Below the pieces are notes generated by a model that was given only the letters and a program-made list of their open reading frames with translations, did not search any database and had not been told where the DNA came from. From the NCBI RefSeq assembly GCF_000016425.1, contig NC_009380.1, positions 1,306,144-1,370,143 on the forward strand: DNA of 64,000 bases, given 5' to 3'. Position 1 is the stretch's first letter. Each line of letters opens with the position of its first letter. The stretch is from Salinispora tropica CNB-440. GTDB taxonomy: Bacteria; Actinomycetota; Actinomycetes; Mycobacteriales; Micromonosporaceae. A program made the translations under genes and the position numbers. Below, in pieces: positions 15,943 to 24,798 of the stretch.

Positions 15943-17619
15943 ATGCAGGGAATCTGCCAGCGGCGTGGCCGGGGCGGCGGAGCACGGCCGGTGCGACGTG
16001 TTGTCGCCGGTTGGTTCTCCCTCGCGCTGGCGCTCTCGCCGGCGATCGGCGGGTCACCCGCATCGGCACGACACCAACCCGCATCGGCCGCCGTCATGTC
16101 GGATGCGATCCTCGCCTGGGGTGGGAACGACGGAGGTCAGTTGGGTGACGGGACCACGACCGACAGCAGCGAGCCGATCGCGGTGCGCCTGCCAACGGGT
16201 ACCACGGTCGCCGCCGTCGCTGCCGGTGATCGCCACAGTGTGGCGTTGACCTCGGCTGGCACCGTCCTTGCCTGGGGCAGAAACACCGAAGGTCAGCTCG
16301 GTAACGGGACGACCACCAGCAGTGGTGAGCCGGTCGCGGTGAGCCTGCCCAGCGGTATCCGGATCGTCGCTGTCGCCGTCGGTGCCGACCACAGTCTGGC
16401 GTTGACCTCCACCGGCTCCCTCCTCGCCTGGGGCAGTAATGACACCGGCCAGCTTGGTGATGGGTCTGTCACCAGCAGCAGCACGCCCGTCGCGGTGCGC
16501 CTGCCACCGAACACGACCGTCGCCGCCATCGCCGCTGGCCGCGACCACAATCTGGTCCTGACCGCGACCGGCCCGGCCGCCCTGCTCGCCTGGGGGGCGA
16601 ACCGCGAAGGTCAGCTGGGCGATGGAACCGTCGTCGATCGCAGCAGACCCGTTCCCGTCAACCTGCCAACCGGCCTCACGGTCACCGCCATCGCCGGTGG
16701 ACGCGACCACAGTCTGGCGTTGACCTCCGACGACACCGTTCTGGCCTGGGGCGGGAACTCTCACGGTCAGCTCGGTGACGGCACCACCACGGGCAGTCTC
16801 CTACCTGTCACCGTCGTCCTGCCTGTCGGCGCCGAGGCCACCGCCATCGCCGCGGGTCGCCTCCACAGCCTGGCGTTGACCTCCGATGGAACCGCCCTCG
16901 CCTGGGGTGGCAACCATTGGGGGCAACTGGGTAACGGCTCCACCTCCGACAGCAGCGAACCGGTCGCCGTCAGCCTGCCCGGGGGCACCAGGCTCATCTC
17001 CATTGCCAGTCGCGACAGCGACCACAACGTGGCGATCACCACCGAGGGCGCCGCCCTCGCCTGGGGCCTCAACTCGCAGGGACATCTGGGCGACGGGACC
17101 ACCACCGACAGCGCCACCCCCGTGGCGGTCAGCCTGCCGGCCGGCGCCGCCCTGACCAGCATCGCCGTCGGCGACGATCACAGCCTGGCCCTGCCTGCCC
17201 AGCAACCCGGCTCCACCACGAGTCTGCAGGTCTCGCCGCAGAACCCGACCGCGGATCAGGAGGTCACCCTCACCGCCGCCGTCTTCTGCACCACCGGCGC
17301 CCCCACCGGGAGTGTCACCTTCCGGAGCAACAACACCGACCTCGCCACCGTGCCCCTGGGCAGCACCAACACCGCCACCCACACCACGATGCTTCCCGTC
17401 GGCACCAACACCCTCACCGCCGACTTCACCAGCATCGACACCACCTGCCCCAACAGCCAGTCCGAGGCCACCACGATCACCGTCGCCGAGCCCCCCGAAC
17501 TGCCCACCACCGGACCCAACCTGCCCACCCTGCTCGGCGCGGCAGCCCTGTTCCTCCTCACCGGCACCGCCCTCATCCACCTCAGCCGTCAGCGGCGGCC
17601 AACCTGCCACCCACACTGA
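15943..17619 (+). CDS. Secreted seven-repeat RCC1-type propeller protein with LPxTG anchor (copy B)
   Basis: 558 residues, paralogue of the proteins at 12904 and 38102. It starts M-Q-G-I-C-Q-R, followed by a signal peptide with A-S-A-R near residue 45. Seven L-A-W-G-x-N repeats (the last has G-H-L-G-D-G), one Ig-like domain, then L-P-T-T-G, a hydrophobic helix and a basic end (S-R-Q-R-R). The linker before the anchor is shorter (P-P-E) than the D-P-T repeats of copies A and C. The ATG at 15943 after GGAGGTGGGTGCG is used; the frame is open from 15901 but that lies in the conserved leader. The protein is expected on the cell surface; no sortase gene is present in the window. Confidence 0.9.
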   Translation: MQGICQRRGRGGGARPVRRVVAGWFSLALALSPAIGGSPASARHQPASAAVMSDAILAWGGNDGGQLGDGTTTDSSEPIAVRLPTGTTVAAVAAGDRHSVALTSAGTVLAWGRNTEGQLGNGTTTSSGEPVAVSLPSGIRIVAVAVGADHSLALTSTGSLLAWGSNDTGQLGDGSVTSSSTPVAVRLPPNTTVAAIAAGRDHNLVLTATGPAALLAWGANREGQLGDGTVVDRSRPVPVNLPTGLTVTAIAGGRDHSLALTSDDTVLAWGGNSHGQLGDGTTTGSLLPVTVVLPVGAEATAIAAGRLHSLALTSDGTALAWGGNHWGQLGNGSTSDSSEPVAVSLPGGTRLISIASRDSDHNVAITTEGAALAWGLNSQGHLGDGTTTDSATPVAVSLPAGAALTSIAVGDDHSLALPAQQPGSTTSLQVSPQNPTADQEVTLTAAVFCTTGAPTGSVTFRSNNTDLATVPLGSTNTATHTTMLPVGTNTLTADFTSIDTTCPNSQSEATTITVAEPPELPTTGPNLPTLLGAAALFLLTGTALIHLSRQRRPTCHPH

Positions 17620-17683
17620 TTGCCTGGCCCATTCCGGCGTGGAGAGGCCTGCGGTGTCCTGGGGCTGGTGCCGGGGCGGTCGT

Positions 17684-18034
17684 CTACAGGTGAACCGGCA
17701 AGGCCGCCAGCCCGCGTACCCGGAAAGAATCCCGCCACCGTAGTGCGTGGGTGGGTGCGGCCAACCGGATCCCGGGGAAGCGGTCCAACAGGCTGGCGGC
17801 GGGCTGGAGCTCGGCGATCCGACGAGGCGTGAACGCGGTGGCTGCCAGGCGTCGGAGCCGGGTGTGGTCGGGCGGGTCGCGATTGAGTAGATGAGCGTCC
17901 AGCTCTGGTGGCAGTGACGACCCGTGCTCCCCACCAGTGCCGCTGAAGCGCTTGTCGACGGAGAGCCGGGGGTCGGTGAGCGCCGCTCGCACGTCGTCGT
18001 AGCGCAGGACGAGCCATCCTGTGCGCTTTCGGTT
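17684..18034 (-). pseudogene. Cytochrome P450 remnant with deleted core
   Basis: From about 18034 the translation reads [22 protein letters not shown], then [12 protein letters not shown] and [11 protein letters not shown], all typical of a bacterial P450 N-terminal third. It then continues in frame with [11 protein letters not shown] and [15 protein letters not shown], the extreme C-terminus. Roughly 250 residues with the I-helix and the haem cysteine are gone, and the first 60-70 residues are missing too. It is non-functional as a P450. Confidence 0.82.
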
Positions 18035-18201
18035 GGGTGGACAACACCGGGGGAGGTGGGTTTACCGGTGTCCCAGCCCGGGTACCCCGGGCCCGAGAAT
18101 TACGTCAGGTCGGCAAGAACCGGGCGTAGTCGGATGAAATAGGCGGTGAGCATGGTGAGGGGAGTAGCGAAGAGGCTGGAACGACGGCGGGAGCGGCGGC
18201 C

Positions 18202-21200
18202 GTGAGTGAGGTCCTGCTGCCCCACCCCGTCGTACGCGCACCCGGGCTGGCGCCGGAGGTCGACCTGGCGGCACTCGTCGCCGACCTACGAGCCGAGGTG
18301 GACGGGGAGATCCGGTTCGATGTCGGTTCCCGGGCCGCCTACTCCACCGACTCCTCCAACTACCGGCAGGTGCCGCTCGGCGTGGTGCTGCCCCGGACGA
18401 TCGAAGCGGGGGTGGCGGCGGTCGCGGTGTGCCGTCGGCACCGCGCGCCGTTGGTCTCCCGGGGCGGTGGTACCAGCCTGGCCGGGCAATGCACCAACAC
18501 CGCGGTCGTGCTGGACTGGTCGAAGTACTGCCACCTCCTGCTGGAGGTGGACCCGCAGACGCGGACCTGCCTGGTGGAGCCCGGCATCGTCCTGGACTCA
18601 CTCAACGCCCAACTCGCGCCGACCGGACTGGAGTACGGCCCCCGCCCGGCTACCCACAGTCGCTGCACTCTGGGCGGGATGCTCGGCAACAACTCCTGCG
18701 GAGCCACCGCCCAGCGGACCGGCAAGGTGGTCGACAACATCGTCGAGCTGGAGGTCCTGCTCTACGACGGCACTCGGATCTGGGTCGGCGAGACCAGCGA
18801 CGAGCAGTACGCCGAGATCCAGCTCCGCGGCGGTCGGCCGGCTGAGATCTACCGGCAACTGTGGGCGCTGCGCGAGGAGTACCTGGCCGACATCCGTACC
18901 CGCTACCCGGACATCCCTCGCCGGGTCTCCGGGTACAACCTCGACAGCCTCCTGCCGGAGAAGGGCTTCCACCTCGCGCAGGCCCTGGTCGGCTCCGAGG
19001 GCACTCTGGTCACCATTCTCCGGGCGCGGTTGCGGCTGGTGCCGGTGGTCAAGGCGTCCGCCCTGGTCTTTGTCAACTATCCGGACATCGCTGCGGCGGG
19101 TGACGACGTCATGCGCGTGCTGGCGCACCAACCGGTCACGCTGGAGGGCGTCGACCACCGGCTGGTCGCGGACGAGCGGCGCAAACGCCAGCAGCCCGCG
19201 GGGCTCCGGGAGATCCCCGAAGGCGGCGCCTGGTTGATGATCCAGATGGGCGGCGAGACGCCAGGACAGGCCCGTGCCGCCGCCAACCGGTTGATCGCCG
19301 AAGTCCGCGGCGGCGGTGCGGGGACCGTGCACGAGTTCACCGACCCGGCCCACGAACGGCAGATGTGGCAGGTCCGGGAGTCATCCCTGGGGGCGACGGC
19401 AGAGGTACGCGGCTCCGAGCGCACCTGGCCGGGCTGGGAGGACTCGGCGGTCGCCCCGGAGAAGCTCGGCGACTACCTGCGGGACCTACGCCGGCTCCTC
19501 GACGAGTACGGCCTGGGCCGGGCATCGCTGTATGGCCACTTCGGGCAGGGGTGTGTGCACACCCGCATTCCCTTCGAGCTGACCACCGCGGACGGGGTGC
19601 GGCGGTTCCGATCCTTTCTGGAGCATGCTGCTGATCTGGTCGTCTCCTACGGTGGATCGTTCTCCGGCGAGCACGGGGACGGCCAGGCCCGGGGTGAGCT
19701 GCTACCGAAGATGTTCGGTGGCCGGCTCATGCGCGCGTTCGGCCAGTTCAAGGCGATCTTCGACCCGGGCGACCGGATGAATCCGGGCAAGACAGTCTCG
19801 CCCTACCCGCTCGACAGCCACCTGCGGTTGGGCGTCGACTATGACCACGGCCCGGTGCGGACCACCTTCGCCTACCCCGACGACCAGGGAAGCTTCGCCA
19901 ATGCCGTGCTTCGCTGTGTCGGAGTGGGTAAGTGCCGCCGGCACGACGGTGAGGTGATGTGTCCTTCCTACATGGTCACGCGGGAGGAGGAACACTCCAC
20001 CCGGGGCCGCTCCCGGCTGCTCTTCGAGATGCTCGACGGCGGAGCCCGGGGTGGCAGCGTCGACGACGGGTGGCGCTCCACCGCCGTCCGGGACGCCCTC
20101 GACCTCTGCCTGGCCTGCAAGGGCTGCAAGGCGGACTGCCCGGTGAACGTGGACATGGCGACCTACAAGGCGGAGTTCCTGTCCCACCACTACGCCGGTC
20201 GGCTCCGTCCCCGCGCGCACTACTCGATGGGGTGGCTGCCGGTGCTGGCGGCGGTGGCCGGTGCCGTGCCGGGCGTGGTGAACGCCCTCACCCGGGCGCC
20301 CGGCCTGGGCCGGCTGGCCAAGGTGGCGGGCGGCATCGACCAGCGGCGCGACGTTCCGATCTTTGCCGAGGAGAGCTTCCAGCGGTGGTTTGCCCACCGA
20401 ACCCCGGCTGGTGACGGCCACCGCGGTGAGGTTCTGCTCTGGCCGGACACCTTCACCAATCGGCTTCATCCCGGGGTGGCCCAGGCCGCCGTCGAGGTGC
20501 TGGAGTCCGCCGGCTGGCGGGTCCGGGTGCCGGAGGGGCCGGTCTGCTGCGGGCTGACCTGGATTTCCACCGGCCAGCTCGGCGTCGCCAAGCGGGTGCT
20601 GCGGCGTACCGTTGCGATCCTTCGGCCGCACCTGCGCGCCGGGACCCGGGTGGTTGGTCTGGAGCCGAGCTGTACGGCTGTGTTCCGGAGCGATGCCCAC
20701 GAACTCTTCCCGGACGACGAGGACGTTACCCGCCTCCGCCAGCAGACGGTCACCCTGGCCGAGCTACTTCATGATCACAGTCCCGGCTGGCAGCCACCGC
20801 GGCTGCCGGCGCACGCGCTGATCCAAACCCACTGTCACCAGCATGCCGTCCTGGGTACCGCCGCTGACCAGGCGGTGCTCACCAGCGCTGGGGTGCGAGC
20901 CGACTTTCTCGACTCGGGCTGCTGCGGCCTGGCCGGTAACTTCGGCTTCGAGCAGGGGCACTACGAGGTCTCCGTGGCCTGCGCCGAGCGGGTGCTCCTG
21001 CCGGCCGTTCGGGACGCCGCCGACACCGATGTGCTTCTCGCTGACGGGTTCAGCTGCCGCACCCAGGTCGAGCAGAGCGCGGCCGGGGGCCGCTCGGCGA
21101 TTCACCTGGCCGAGCTGCTGCGCGCCGGGTTGCGCGGCGAGTCGGTGGTGTCCCGGCCGGAACAGCGGTGGGGGCACCGGCCGCAGCCGCCCTCGCGGAG

Positions 21201-21315
21201 GGCCCGGCTGGCCGCGGTCGGGTTGGTCGGCCTGGCCGGGCTCGCCCCGGTGGTCGCCCTGGTCGGATCGAAGTCGCGGTGGCGGGGGAGGCCCGGGTCG
21301 CGGCGGCTGTGGTGA
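18202..21315 (+). CDS. FAD-linked dehydrogenase fused to Fe-S (CCG) subunit, D-2-hydroxyacid/glycolate type
   Basis: 1037 residues. Order: FAD_binding_4 domain (about 45-225, with S-R-G-G-G-T-S-L-A-G-Q), FAD-oxidase C-terminal domain (about 225-540), a first cysteine cluster (C-V-G-V-G-K-C ... M-C-P, about 572-591), a second 4Fe-4S motif (C-L-A-C-K-G-C-K-A-D-C-P, about 636-646), and two heterodisulfide-reductase-type domains (V-C-C-G-L and S-C-C-G-L). It equals GlcD plus GlpC/GlcF in one chain and would oxidise a D-2-hydroxy acid, passing electrons to the quinone pool. A hydrophobic C-terminal segment (A-A-V-G-L-V-G-L-A-G-L-A-P-V-V) followed by arginines may tether it to the membrane. The GTG start follows a GGGAGCGG ribosome site. 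The substrate (lactate, glycolate, 2-hydroxyglutarate) is not resolved. Confidence 0.88.
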   Translation: MSEVLLPHPVVRAPGLAPEVDLAALVADLRAEVDGEIRFDVGSRAAYSTDSSNYRQVPLGVVLPRTIEAGVAAVAVCRRHRAPLVSRGGGTSLAGQCTNTAVVLDWSKYCHLLLEVDPQTRTCLVEPGIVLDSLNAQLAPTGLEYGPRPATHSRCTLGGMLGNNSCGATAQRTGKVVDNIVELEVLLYDGTRIWVGETSDEQYAEIQLRGGRPAEIYRQLWALREEYLADIRTRYPDIPRRVSGYNLDSLLPEKGFHLAQALVGSEGTLVTILRARLRLVPVVKASALVFVNYPDIAAAGDDVMRVLAHQPVTLEGVDHRLVADERRKRQQPAGLREIPEGGAWLMIQMGGETPGQARAAANRLIAEVRGGGAGTVHEFTDPAHERQMWQVRESSLGATAEVRGSERTWPGWEDSAVAPEKLGDYLRDLRRLLDEYGLGRASLYGHFGQGCVHTRIPFELTTADGVRRFRSFLEHAADLVVSYGGSFSGEHGDGQARGELLPKMFGGRLMRAFGQFKAIFDPGDRMNPGKTVSPYPLDSHLRLGVDYDHGPVRTTFAYPDDQGSFANAVLRCVGVGKCRRHDGEVMCPSYMVTREEEHSTRGRSRLLFEMLDGGARGGSVDDGWRSTAVRDALDLCLACKGCKADCPVNVDMATYKAEFLSHHYAGRLRPRAHYSMGWLPVLAAVAGAVPGVVNALTRAPGLGRLAKVAGGIDQRRDVPIFAEESFQRWFAHRTPAGDGHRGEVLLWPDTFTNRLHPGVAQAAVEVLESAGWRVRVPEGPVCCGLTWISTGQLGVAKRVLRRTVAILRPHLRAGTRVVGLEPSCTAVFRSDAHELFPDDEDVTRLRQQTVTLAELLHDHSPGWQPPRLPAHALIQTHCHQHAVLGTAADQAVLTSAGVRADFLDSGCCGLAGNFGFEQGHYEVSVACAERVLLPAVRDAADTDVLLADGFSCRTQVEQSAAGGRSAIHLAELLRAGLRGESVVSRPEQRWGHRPQPPSRRARLAAVGLVGLAGLAPVVALVGSKSRWRGRPGSRRLW

Positions 21316-21348
21316 GGGCGAGTTCGACACCAGATGGAGGGGGACACG

Positions 21349-21753
21349 GTGGCAGCGAAACGGACGTCGATCTTCACCGCGGGCGTGGGAGAGCTGACCC
21401 CGACGGCGGCGGTGGGGGAGTTGACGCGGTTGGTCTGGGGTGGACTGCTCCTGGCCGCGCCCGGCCGGGTGCTGCGGGCGATGGGCGGCCACCCGGGCTC
21501 GACCCCGTCGGCGATCCTGCGGGTACTCGGAGTCCGGCACCTGGTGCAGGCTGCGGTACTGCTCCGATGGCCGACGCCGGAGGCGTTCCGGCTCGGCGCG
21601 GTCGCCGACGGGCTGCACGCGTTGACCGCGGTGGCGCTCGTCGCTGACCGGCGACGGCGTCGCGTCGCGTTGACTGACGCCGCCATCGCCGCCGGCTGGA
21701 CCGTCCACGACGGTGTCGCCGCGAGTCGGGCGGGCGCCCGCGACCGACGGTGA
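21349..21753 (+). CDS. Small putative membrane protein of unknown function
   Basis: About 134 residues. Hydrophobic stretches (L-V-W-G-G-L-L-L-A-A and A-L-T-A-V-A-L-V-A) suggest two or three membrane passes, with a basic C-terminus. I do not recognise the family. The GTG at 21349 follows GGAGGGGG by five bases; an ATG at 21334 overlaps that ribosome site. It lies 33 bases after the FAD/Fe-S dehydrogenase and is probably co-transcribed with it. It ends 17 bases before the convergent GH15 gene. Confidence 0.65.
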   Translation: MAAKRTSIFTAGVGELTPTAAVGELTRLVWGGLLLAAPGRVLRAMGGHPGSTPSAILRVLGVRHLVQAAVLLRWPTPEAFRLGAVADGLHALTAVALVADRRRRRVALTDAAIAAGWTVHDGVAASRAGARDRR

Positions 21754-21770
21754 GGCGGGCGGGCGGCCTG

Positions 21771-23561
21771 CTAGTCGGCACAGGGAGCGGCGTGGCCGAG
21801 GCGCACGGCGGTTTCGAGCATCAGCGCGTGCACGAAGGCCTGCGGCAGGTTGCCCCGCAGCTGCCGCTGCGCCACGTCGAACTCCTCGGTGAAGAGCCCC
21901 GGTGGACCACACCCCGCCCGGTTACGTTCGAACCACCGGTTCGCGGCGACGATGTCGCCGGCCTGCCACTCGGCGAGCGCCGCGGCGAAACCACAGAGCA
22001 GGAAGGCCCCTTCGGCGTCCCCGAGCGGGCGGCGATCCGGTCGAAACCGGTACAGGTAGCCGTCCTGCTGGAGCTCGTTCAGGACGGCCCGACGGGTCGC
22101 CTCGGTCCGAGGATCCCCCTCGGGAAGCGCGCCTCGGATTGCCGGCAACAGCAACGCCGAGTCGACTCGGGGGTCGTCGTAGGCGCGTTGCCAACGCCCG
22201 GAGGGGTGTAGGCCGTGCGCGGTGGTGTCGGCGAGAATCGTGTCGGCGAGGGAGGCCCAACGGCCGGCAAGTCCGCCCGGCGCGACCCGGGCCGCCGCGC
22301 GCAGCCCGGCCACACAGCTCAGCTTCGAGTGGGTCCACTGCCGGGCCGGGAGTTCCCAGATGCCCGAGTCGGGTGACCGCCAGCACTTCTCGATGGCCTC
22401 GGCGGCGACGGTCAGCGCCTGCCAGGAGGTGGCCTCCAGCCGTCCCCGGTCGGCGGCGGTTGCCAGGACCATCAGCACGTCGCCGTAGGCGTCCAGCTGA
22501 AACTGCCCCCGAACCCAGTTACCGGTCCGGGCCTTGGCCCCCGGATAGCCGGGCAGAAACGTCAGCTCCTCTTCCGGCGGTACGGGGGTGCCGTCCACGG
22601 TGTAGGCGGGAGCGAGCCGATCGCCGTCGGCGAGGACCCGGTCGGTGAGGAACCGCACCGCGTCGTCGAGGAGGTCGTGCCGACCGATCAGAGCGGCGGC
22701 CTGCCCGGCGAACGACTGGTCGCGGATCCAGGCGTACCGGTAGTCGTAGTTGCGGCCGGCGAGCGCTCGCTCCGGCAGGCCGGTGGTCACCGCGGCGACC
22801 ATCCCACCGCCGGGCCGGGTCAGCCCGCGCAGCACCGTGTAGGCGAAGACGGCGTCTCGTCCCGCGGTGCCACGGGTCAGCGGCTCCAGCACCTTCCGCC
22901 AGGACTGCTCGGTGATCCGCCACAGCTCGGCGGGGTCGGGTGGCTCGTCCTCGAGCGGCTGGGTGGAGATCTCCAGCACCAGGTCAGCCTGCCCGCCGGC
23001 CGGCACCCGCAACTCGCCGTCGCACGACCCCTCGGCGCTGGGTTCGAGGGGGTGGCCGCAGCTGTGGCGGAGGTGCAGGTTGCCGCAGCGAGCGTGCCAC
23101 AGACCGCCGTCCTGTCGTACCTGGCGCAGCGGCTCTCGACCGAAGTTCGCCCGGGGGTCGAGCCGGATCCGGACCTTCGCGTCCTGGTCCACCGCGCGTA
23201 CCTGGCGTAGCAGGACCACCCGTTGGGCGTCGCCGGGGAACGCCAGGGCCTCCCGGGTCTCGATGATTCCGTCGGCGGTCGTCCACCTGTTGATCCAGAT
23301 CAGCGACTGGGGCTCGTACTGCCCGCCCCAGACAAAGCGCTGGTTCGTCGGGGTCACCAGGTAGCTGCCCCGGCCGCCGAGGAGGCTGCTGAACAGCGGC
23401 GGGTCGGCCCACCCGGGGGCGCAGAGCCAGACGATGTTCCCGTCCGGGCCGACCAGCGCCGCCCGCTGCCCGTCGGCGAGTAGTGCGTACTCCCGGAGCA
23501 CGTTCGGGGAGTGCTGGTGGGGCGCCTCGGATCGGCTCTTCCGTTCGTTCTTCTGGGCCAC
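21771..23561 (-). CDS. Glycoside hydrolase family 15 protein (glucoamylase/trehalase-like)
   Basis: 596 residues, cytoplasmic (no signal peptide). The N-terminal beta-sandwich (about 1-230) precedes an (alpha/alpha)6 barrel. Conserved G-R-N-Y-D-Y-R-Y-A-W-I-R-D-Q-S-F marks the substrate-binding loop of actinobacterial GH15 enzymes, and G-D-A-E-G-A-F-L-L-C supplies one candidate catalytic acid. Members of this group include mycobacterial trehalase and oligosaccharide glucosidases, so hydrolysis of trehalose or alpha-glucans is expected. The GTG at 23561 follows GGGGAGGTG; longer in-frame starts lack a ribosome site and encode low-complexity residues. It is divergent from the SDR gene at 23713. 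Confidence 0.85.
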   Translation of the reverse strand: MAQKNERKSRSEAPHQHSPNVLREYALLADGQRAALVGPDGNIVWLCAPGWADPPLFSSLLGGRGSYLVTPTNQRFVWGGQYEPQSLIWINRWTTADGIIETREALAFPGDAQRVVLLRQVRAVDQDAKVRIRLDPRANFGREPLRQVRQDGGLWHARCGNLHLRHSCGHPLEPSAEGSCDGELRVPAGGQADLVLEISTQPLEDEPPDPAELWRITEQSWRKVLEPLTRGTAGRDAVFAYTVLRGLTRPGGGMVAAVTTGLPERALAGRNYDYRYAWIRDQSFAGQAAALIGRHDLLDDAVRFLTDRVLADGDRLAPAYTVDGTPVPPEEELTFLPGYPGAKARTGNWVRGQFQLDAYGDVLMVLATAADRGRLEATSWQALTVAAEAIEKCWRSPDSGIWELPARQWTHSKLSCVAGLRAAARVAPGGLAGRWASLADTILADTTAHGLHPSGRWQRAYDDPRVDSALLLPAIRGALPEGDPRTEATRRAVLNELQQDGYLYRFRPDRRPLGDAEGAFLLCGFAAALAEWQAGDIVAANRWFERNRAGCGPPGLFTEEFDVAQRQLRGNLPQAFVHALMLETAVRLGHAAPCAD

Positions 23562-23712
23562 GGCAGCACCTCCCCGCGCCCCGTACCCGATCGGCGGCGC
23601 CGCACACCCGCGGCAGCCCACCAGCCAGCCGACTATCTCGACCTGCGCCGGGTAGACAGCGTGCTGACCCGAGTAGAACCGGAGCAGGTCAACCCGGGAG
23701 GCGGTGGCACGG

Positions 23713-24726
23713 ATGGGGCACGGGCTGCGGGAGATCAAGGTGGCGGTGGTCACCGGTGCCAGTGGCGGGGTCGGGCGGGCCACCGTACGGCAGCTGGCGC
23801 GTCCGGGGGTCGCGATCGCCCTGTTGGCCCGCGGTCGTGCCGGTCTCGACGCCGCGGCCGAGGATGTCCGCGCCGCTGGCGGCCATGCCGTGCCGATCGA
23901 GGTCGACATGGCCGACTACCACCAGGTGGCCGCCGCCGGCCAGCGAGTCGAGGACGAACTGGGGCCGATCGACGTGTGGATCAATGTGGCCTTCAGCTCG
24001 GTCTTCGCGCCTGTCCAGCAGATTCGGCCCGAGGAGTTCCGCCGGACCACCGAGGTCGCCTACCTCGGCTACGTACACGGCACGCTGGTGGCCCTGGAGC
24101 ACATGACCCCGCGGGACCGGGGCACCATCGTGCAGGTCGGGTCGGCGCTGGCGTACCGGGGAATTCCCCTACAGGCCGCCTACTGTGGGGCCAAGCACGC
24201 CATCGTCGGGTTCACCGAGGCGCTCCGTTGTGAGCTGCTGCACGACAAGAGCAACGTCAAGGTCACCATGGTGCACCTGCCGGCGATGAACACCCCGCAG
24301 TTCTCGTGGCTGCTGTCCCGGCTGCCGCGGCATGCCCAGCCGGTGCCGCCCATCTACGAGCCGGAGGTCGCCGCCCGCTCCATCGTCGCCGCTGCCGCAC
24401 GGCCCGGCCGGCGAGCGTACTGGGTGGGTACGCCCACCGCCCTGACCATCCTGGGTAATCGGCTGGTGCCAGGGCTGCTGGATCGCTACCTGGGCCGGAC
24501 GGGTTACGACTCGCAGCAGACCGACCAACCAGTCGGCCCGGACCAGCCGGCGAACCTGTGGCAACCGGCCGATGGGGCCGGCGGCCATGATTTCGGCGCG
24601 CACGGCGCGTTCACCGACCGATCGCTGCGGCACAGCCCGCAGGCGTGGCTGTCCCGGCACCGGATGGTGTCGGTGGCCGGCGTGGCCGGGTTGCTCTTAG
24701 GTGTTCTCGCTTGGCGTCGTACCTGA
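23713..24726 (+). CDS. Short-chain dehydrogenase/reductase with C-terminal membrane anchor
   Basis: About 337 residues. The SDR core has V-T-G-A-S-G-G-V-G-R-A, a catalytic serine in Q-V-G-S-A-L-A, and Y-C-G-A-K. The C-terminal 80 residues are an extension ending in a hydrophobic stretch (V-S-V-A-G-V-A-G-L-L-L-G-V-L-A-W) and R-R-T, suggesting membrane association. The codon for one of these leucines is TTA, rare in such genomes and a possible bldA-dependent control point. The start is GTG 23704 or ATG 23713; GGGAGG at 23696-23701 is too near the first. It is divergent from the GH15 gene. Substrate unknown. Confidence 0.82.
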   Translation: MGHGLREIKVAVVTGASGGVGRATVRQLARPGVAIALLARGRAGLDAAAEDVRAAGGHAVPIEVDMADYHQVAAAGQRVEDELGPIDVWINVAFSSVFAPVQQIRPEEFRRTTEVAYLGYVHGTLVALEHMTPRDRGTIVQVGSALAYRGIPLQAAYCGAKHAIVGFTEALRCELLHDKSNVKVTMVHLPAMNTPQFSWLLSRLPRHAQPVPPIYEPEVAARSIVAAAARPGRRAYWVGTPTALTILGNRLVPGLLDRYLGRTGYDSQQTDQPVGPDQPANLWQPADGAGGHDFGAHGAFTDRSLRHSPQAWLSRHRMVSVAGVAGLLLGVLAWRRT

Positions 24727-24735
24727 GCAGCCGGC

Positions 24736-24776
24736 CGGGTCAGCTCCGAGGGCCGCAGCGGCCTGGTGCTGACCCG
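24736..24776. terminator. Bidirectional terminator between SDR and GH5 genes
   Basis: Outer arms CGGGTCAGC (24736-24744) and GCTGACCCG (24768-24776) enclose an inner perfect stem GGCCGC-A-GCGGCC (24751-24763). It lies between the convergent stops at 24726 and 24799 and would serve both genes. Confidence 0.75.
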
Positions 24777-24798
24777 ACACTGGCTGGGTCGGTCCTGG

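Noticed and set aside
13050..17200. Regular repeats considered as a CRISPR array or non-coding tandem repeat
   Set aside because: The unit is about 156 bases, in frame, and encodes the RCC1 motif with variable codons; no short identical repeats with unique spacers.
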